DNA from: Paraburkholderia phytofirmans PsJN
GTDB lineage: Bacteria; Pseudomonadota; Gammaproteobacteria; Burkholderiales; Burkholderiaceae
Length of the DNA stretch: 64,000 nt
Direction of reading: 5' to 3'
NCBI RefSeq assembly: GCF_000020125.1
Contig: NC_010681.1
Span: forward strand, 434,001 to 498,000
In this document: positions 63,269 to 64,000 of the stretch, piece by piece
Layout of the letters: the number at the start of each line of letters is the position of its first letter
How positions within the stretch are numbered: position 1 is the first letter of the stretch
Program-made: the position numbers and the translations under genes
Notes under the pieces: generated by a model
The model's input: only the letters and a program-made list of their open reading frames with translations
The model's database searches: none
What the model was told of the DNA's origin: nothing

Positions 63269-64000
63269 ATGGACCCGCGACTGCTCGACTACTACAGCCG
63301 TGAACTGCTCTACATCCGCGAGTTGGCGATGGAGTTTGCCGCCGCGCATCCAAAGATCGCACGGCGGCTCGGCATGCACGCCGGCGAGATCGGCGACCCT
63401 TACGTGGAGCGCCTGCTGCAGTCGTCGGCATTCGTGACCGCCCGGGCGCAAATCCGGCTGGACGACGCGTTCCCGGAATTCACGCTGCCGCTGTTGCAGA
63501 CCGTCTATCCGAACTACACGTGTCCGACACCGTCGATAGCCGTTGCGCGATTCTTCCCGCTTGCACAAGGTAAGCATGCCGTGAACGGCACGGTCGTGCC
63601 GCGCGGCACCGCATTCCCCTCGCGCATTCCCGATGGCGAACTCACCGCCTGTGAATTCCGCAGCAGCCAGGACGTCACGCTGTTTCCCCTGGAGATCGTG
63701 CAGGCGCGGCTGACCGGAATTCCACCCGACATTCCCATGCTCGACCGGTATGTGCCGGCGGGCCGGACTGCGCATGGTGCGCTGCGTCTGCGGTTGCGCA
63801 CGACGAACGGCGCGTCGATTGCGAATCTGGCCGGACTGGACCGGTTGCCGGTCTATCTCTCGGGTGATGAAACCACCGCCTCGCATCTGTTCGAACTGAT
63901 TCATGCGGCGGGCGTCGTCACCGTGATTGGCGTCCCCGGCGAGTTCGCGACCGGCACGTTGCACGCGGTCACGCGCGACGCGGTTGTGCATGAAGCGCTC
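63269..64000 (+). CDS. tssF: Type VI secretion baseplate protein TssF, 5' part (runs off the window)
   Basis: 244 codons from ATG 63269 with no stop before the edge. Begins DPRLLDYYSRELLYIRELA, then EFAAAHPKIARRLG, GDPYVERLLQSSAFVTARAQ, and LDDAFPEFTLPLLQTVYPNY, the very conserved N-terminus of TssF/ImpG/VasA. TssF pairs with TssG and TssE/K in the T6SS baseplate wedge. No tss gene precedes it in the window, so here tssF would open an operon. Confidence 0.95.
   Translation, partial: MDPRLLDYYSRELLYIRELAMEFAAAHPKIARRLGMHAGEIGDPYVERLLQSSAFVTARAQIRLDDAFPEFTLPLLQTVYPNYTCPTPSIAVARFFPLAQGKHAVNGTVVPRGTAFPSRIPDGELTACEFRSSQDVTLFPLEIVQARLTGIPPDIPMLDRYVPAGRTAHGALRLRLRTTNGASIANLAGLDRLPVYLSGDETTASHLFELIHAAGVVTVIGVPGEFATGTLHAVTRDAVVHEAL

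Overview
The window is high-GC DNA with the gene content of a Burkholderiaceae chromosome, most likely Paraburkholderia. The evidence is a Burkholderia-type short H-NS, a KirBac-type potassium channel, several Gly/Ala-rich chemoreceptors, a fused isobutyryl-CoA mutase, a bioAFDB cluster and a type VI secretion gene at the right edge. It looks like ordinary chromosome. I see no insertion sequence, prophage, CRISPR array or rRNA operon. There is one tRNA, tRNA-Ala(CGC), at 10175-10250.

Layout. 1-6.6 kb: edge of an MFS transporter gene, a HugZ-like haem/FMN protein, H-NS, a CDF cation exporter, an Lrp regulator, an exonuclease/glyoxalase-II-like pair, then a long leader packed with potential RNA structure in front of rlpA. 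6.7-10.1 kb: rsmI divergent from yraN-diaA-dolP plus a cytochrome c, matching the enterobacterial yraL-yraP order. 10.2-17 kb: the tRNA, two methyl-accepting chemoreceptors around a PDC-GGDEF cyclase, and a DUF2239 gene. 17.3-26.5 kb: uracil permease, CPA1 antiporter, EAL phosphodiesterase, cutC and a giant indolepyruvate ferredoxin oxidoreductase. 26.8-31 kb: a two-partner secretion pair. 31-40 kb: Kir channel, two small proteins, a translationally coupled lacI-AGE-pfkB operon predicted to convert mannose to fructose 6-phosphate, an EAL-CBS-GGDEF protein and a BASS transporter. 40-48 kb: an exported hypothetical protein, a porin, a LysR regulator and icmF with two repeat-expanded linkers. 48-58 kb: nitronate monooxygenase, a fluoroacetate-dehalogenase-like hydrolase, an AsnC/EamA divergent pair, a six-gene minus-strand cluster ending in HMG-CoA lyase and a 2-hydroxyacid dehydrogenase, a small hydrolase and a lone sulfate-binding protein. 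58-64 kb: bioA-bioF-bioD-bioB, then the 5' part of tssF.

How the genes fit together. Signalling and motility are prominent: three c-di-GMP turnover proteins and two chemoreceptors, one preceded by a good sigma-28 promoter match. Catabolism of branched-chain and aromatic amino acids is represented by indolepyruvate oxidoreductase, IcmF and HMG-CoA lyase. Many neighbours are joined by 4-base ATGA stop/start overlaps, which indicates translational coupling.

The most unusual items are: the structured leader at about 5.54-5.89 kb; the two in-frame tandem-repeat expansions in icmF, which lie at the junctions between its three domains; and a minus-strand intrinsic terminator at 15.1 kb with no annotated gene upstream, suggesting an unrecognised small RNA. 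Family assignments were made by eye from protein sequence without database searches.
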